The notes beneath the pieces were generated by a model, which did no database searches, was not told the DNA's origin, and worked only from the letters and a program-made list of their open reading frames with translations. Source: an uncultured Bacteroidota bacterium (GTDB lineage Bacteria; Bacteroidota; Bacteroidia; Chitinophagales; Chitinophagaceae). Taken from it: DNA of 6,210 bases. The stretch spans positions 1-6,210 of the forward strand of contig CAINOM010000119.1 of the NCBI GenBank assembly GCA_903851455.1. The letters run 5' to 3'. The translations under genes were made by a program, and so were the position numbers. Positions 6,103 through 6,210 of the stretch are shown piece by piece (position 1 is the first letter of the stretch; each line of letters begins with the position of its first letter).

Positions 6103-6146
6103 CACAACATTTTGCCCTATATTTACACCTTCACAATAAATCAAAC

Positions 6147-6210
6147 ATGAAGAAAATCATCAGCACCTTGGCCCTCGCAGTGGGCATCATTGTCTCGGCG
6201 AATGCACAAA
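6147..6210 (+). CDS. Exported protein, N-terminus only (cut by window end)
   Basis: Only 21 codons are visible. They encode a clear signal peptide: Lys-Lys after the first Met, hydrophobic core IISTLALAVGIIVS, and an ANA cleavage site before Gln at residue 21. The start follows a canonical -7 box and an A-rich leader (AATCAAAC), and the frame is open to the window edge. The mature protein would be periplasmic or outer-membrane in a Gram-negative Bacteroidota; its family cannot be told. The gene is divergent from the six-helix membrane-protein gene and may share a control region with it. Confidence 0.75.
   Translation, partial: MKKIISTLALAVGIIVSANAQ

Noticed and set aside
6015..6110. Upstream ATG of the membrane-protein gene adding 32 residues
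   Set aside because: The extra residues are unlike a membrane-protein N-terminus and cover a TATATTTG box and the palindrome; the start at 6014 leads directly into the first membrane segment.

Overview
The window looks like an ordinary chromosomal stretch from a Bacteroidota bacterium, most like the Chitinophagaceae/Sphingobacteriia side of the phylum. Three things suggest this. The -7 promoter motif TAnnTTTG appears as TATATTTG at three intergenic sites. Starts generally have A-rich leaders rather than Shine-Dalgarno sites. The gene content is also typical: an exported carboxypeptidase-regulatory-like protein, an exported erythromycin-esterase-family protein and a quinone-linked PyrD. The family-level placement is inference; no rRNA or marker tree is available here.

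Layout, left to right. Positions 1-265 are AT-rich non-coding DNA with three perfect inverted repeats. A small orphan gene of 118 codons (266-622, +) follows and ends in a clear intrinsic terminator (647-670). A minus-strand gene (782-1495) encodes an exported 237-aa protein with a carboxypeptidase-regulatory-like beta-sandwich domain and a conserved-looking C-terminal region. It is divergent from pyrD (1784-2806, +; class 2 dihydroorotate dehydrogenase, step four of UMP synthesis). The pyrD leader is long and contains hairpins, a 15-codon mini-ORF and a 7-bp tandem repeat just before the start codon. Next comes an exported 572-aa erythromycin-esterase-family protein with an N-terminal PPC-like beta domain (2919-4637, +).

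That gene converges on a minus-strand gene (4797-6014) for a six-helix membrane protein with a duplicated soluble PH-like module. A possible bidirectional terminator lies between them. The membrane-protein gene is divergent from a gene cut by the window's right edge, of which only the signal peptide is visible (6147-6210, +). The 132-bp region between these two holds two opposed TATATTTG motifs and a perfect 15-bp palindrome that could be an operator.

The genes do not form an evident operon or shared pathway: neighbours are mostly divergent or convergent and each seems to have its own promoter. I saw no tRNA, rRNA, CRISPR array, insertion sequence or phage gene, and no clear new multi-gene system. 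The items most worth a second look are the pyrD leader, the operator-like palindrome, the domain architectures of the two larger unknown proteins, and the orphan 118-codon gene.
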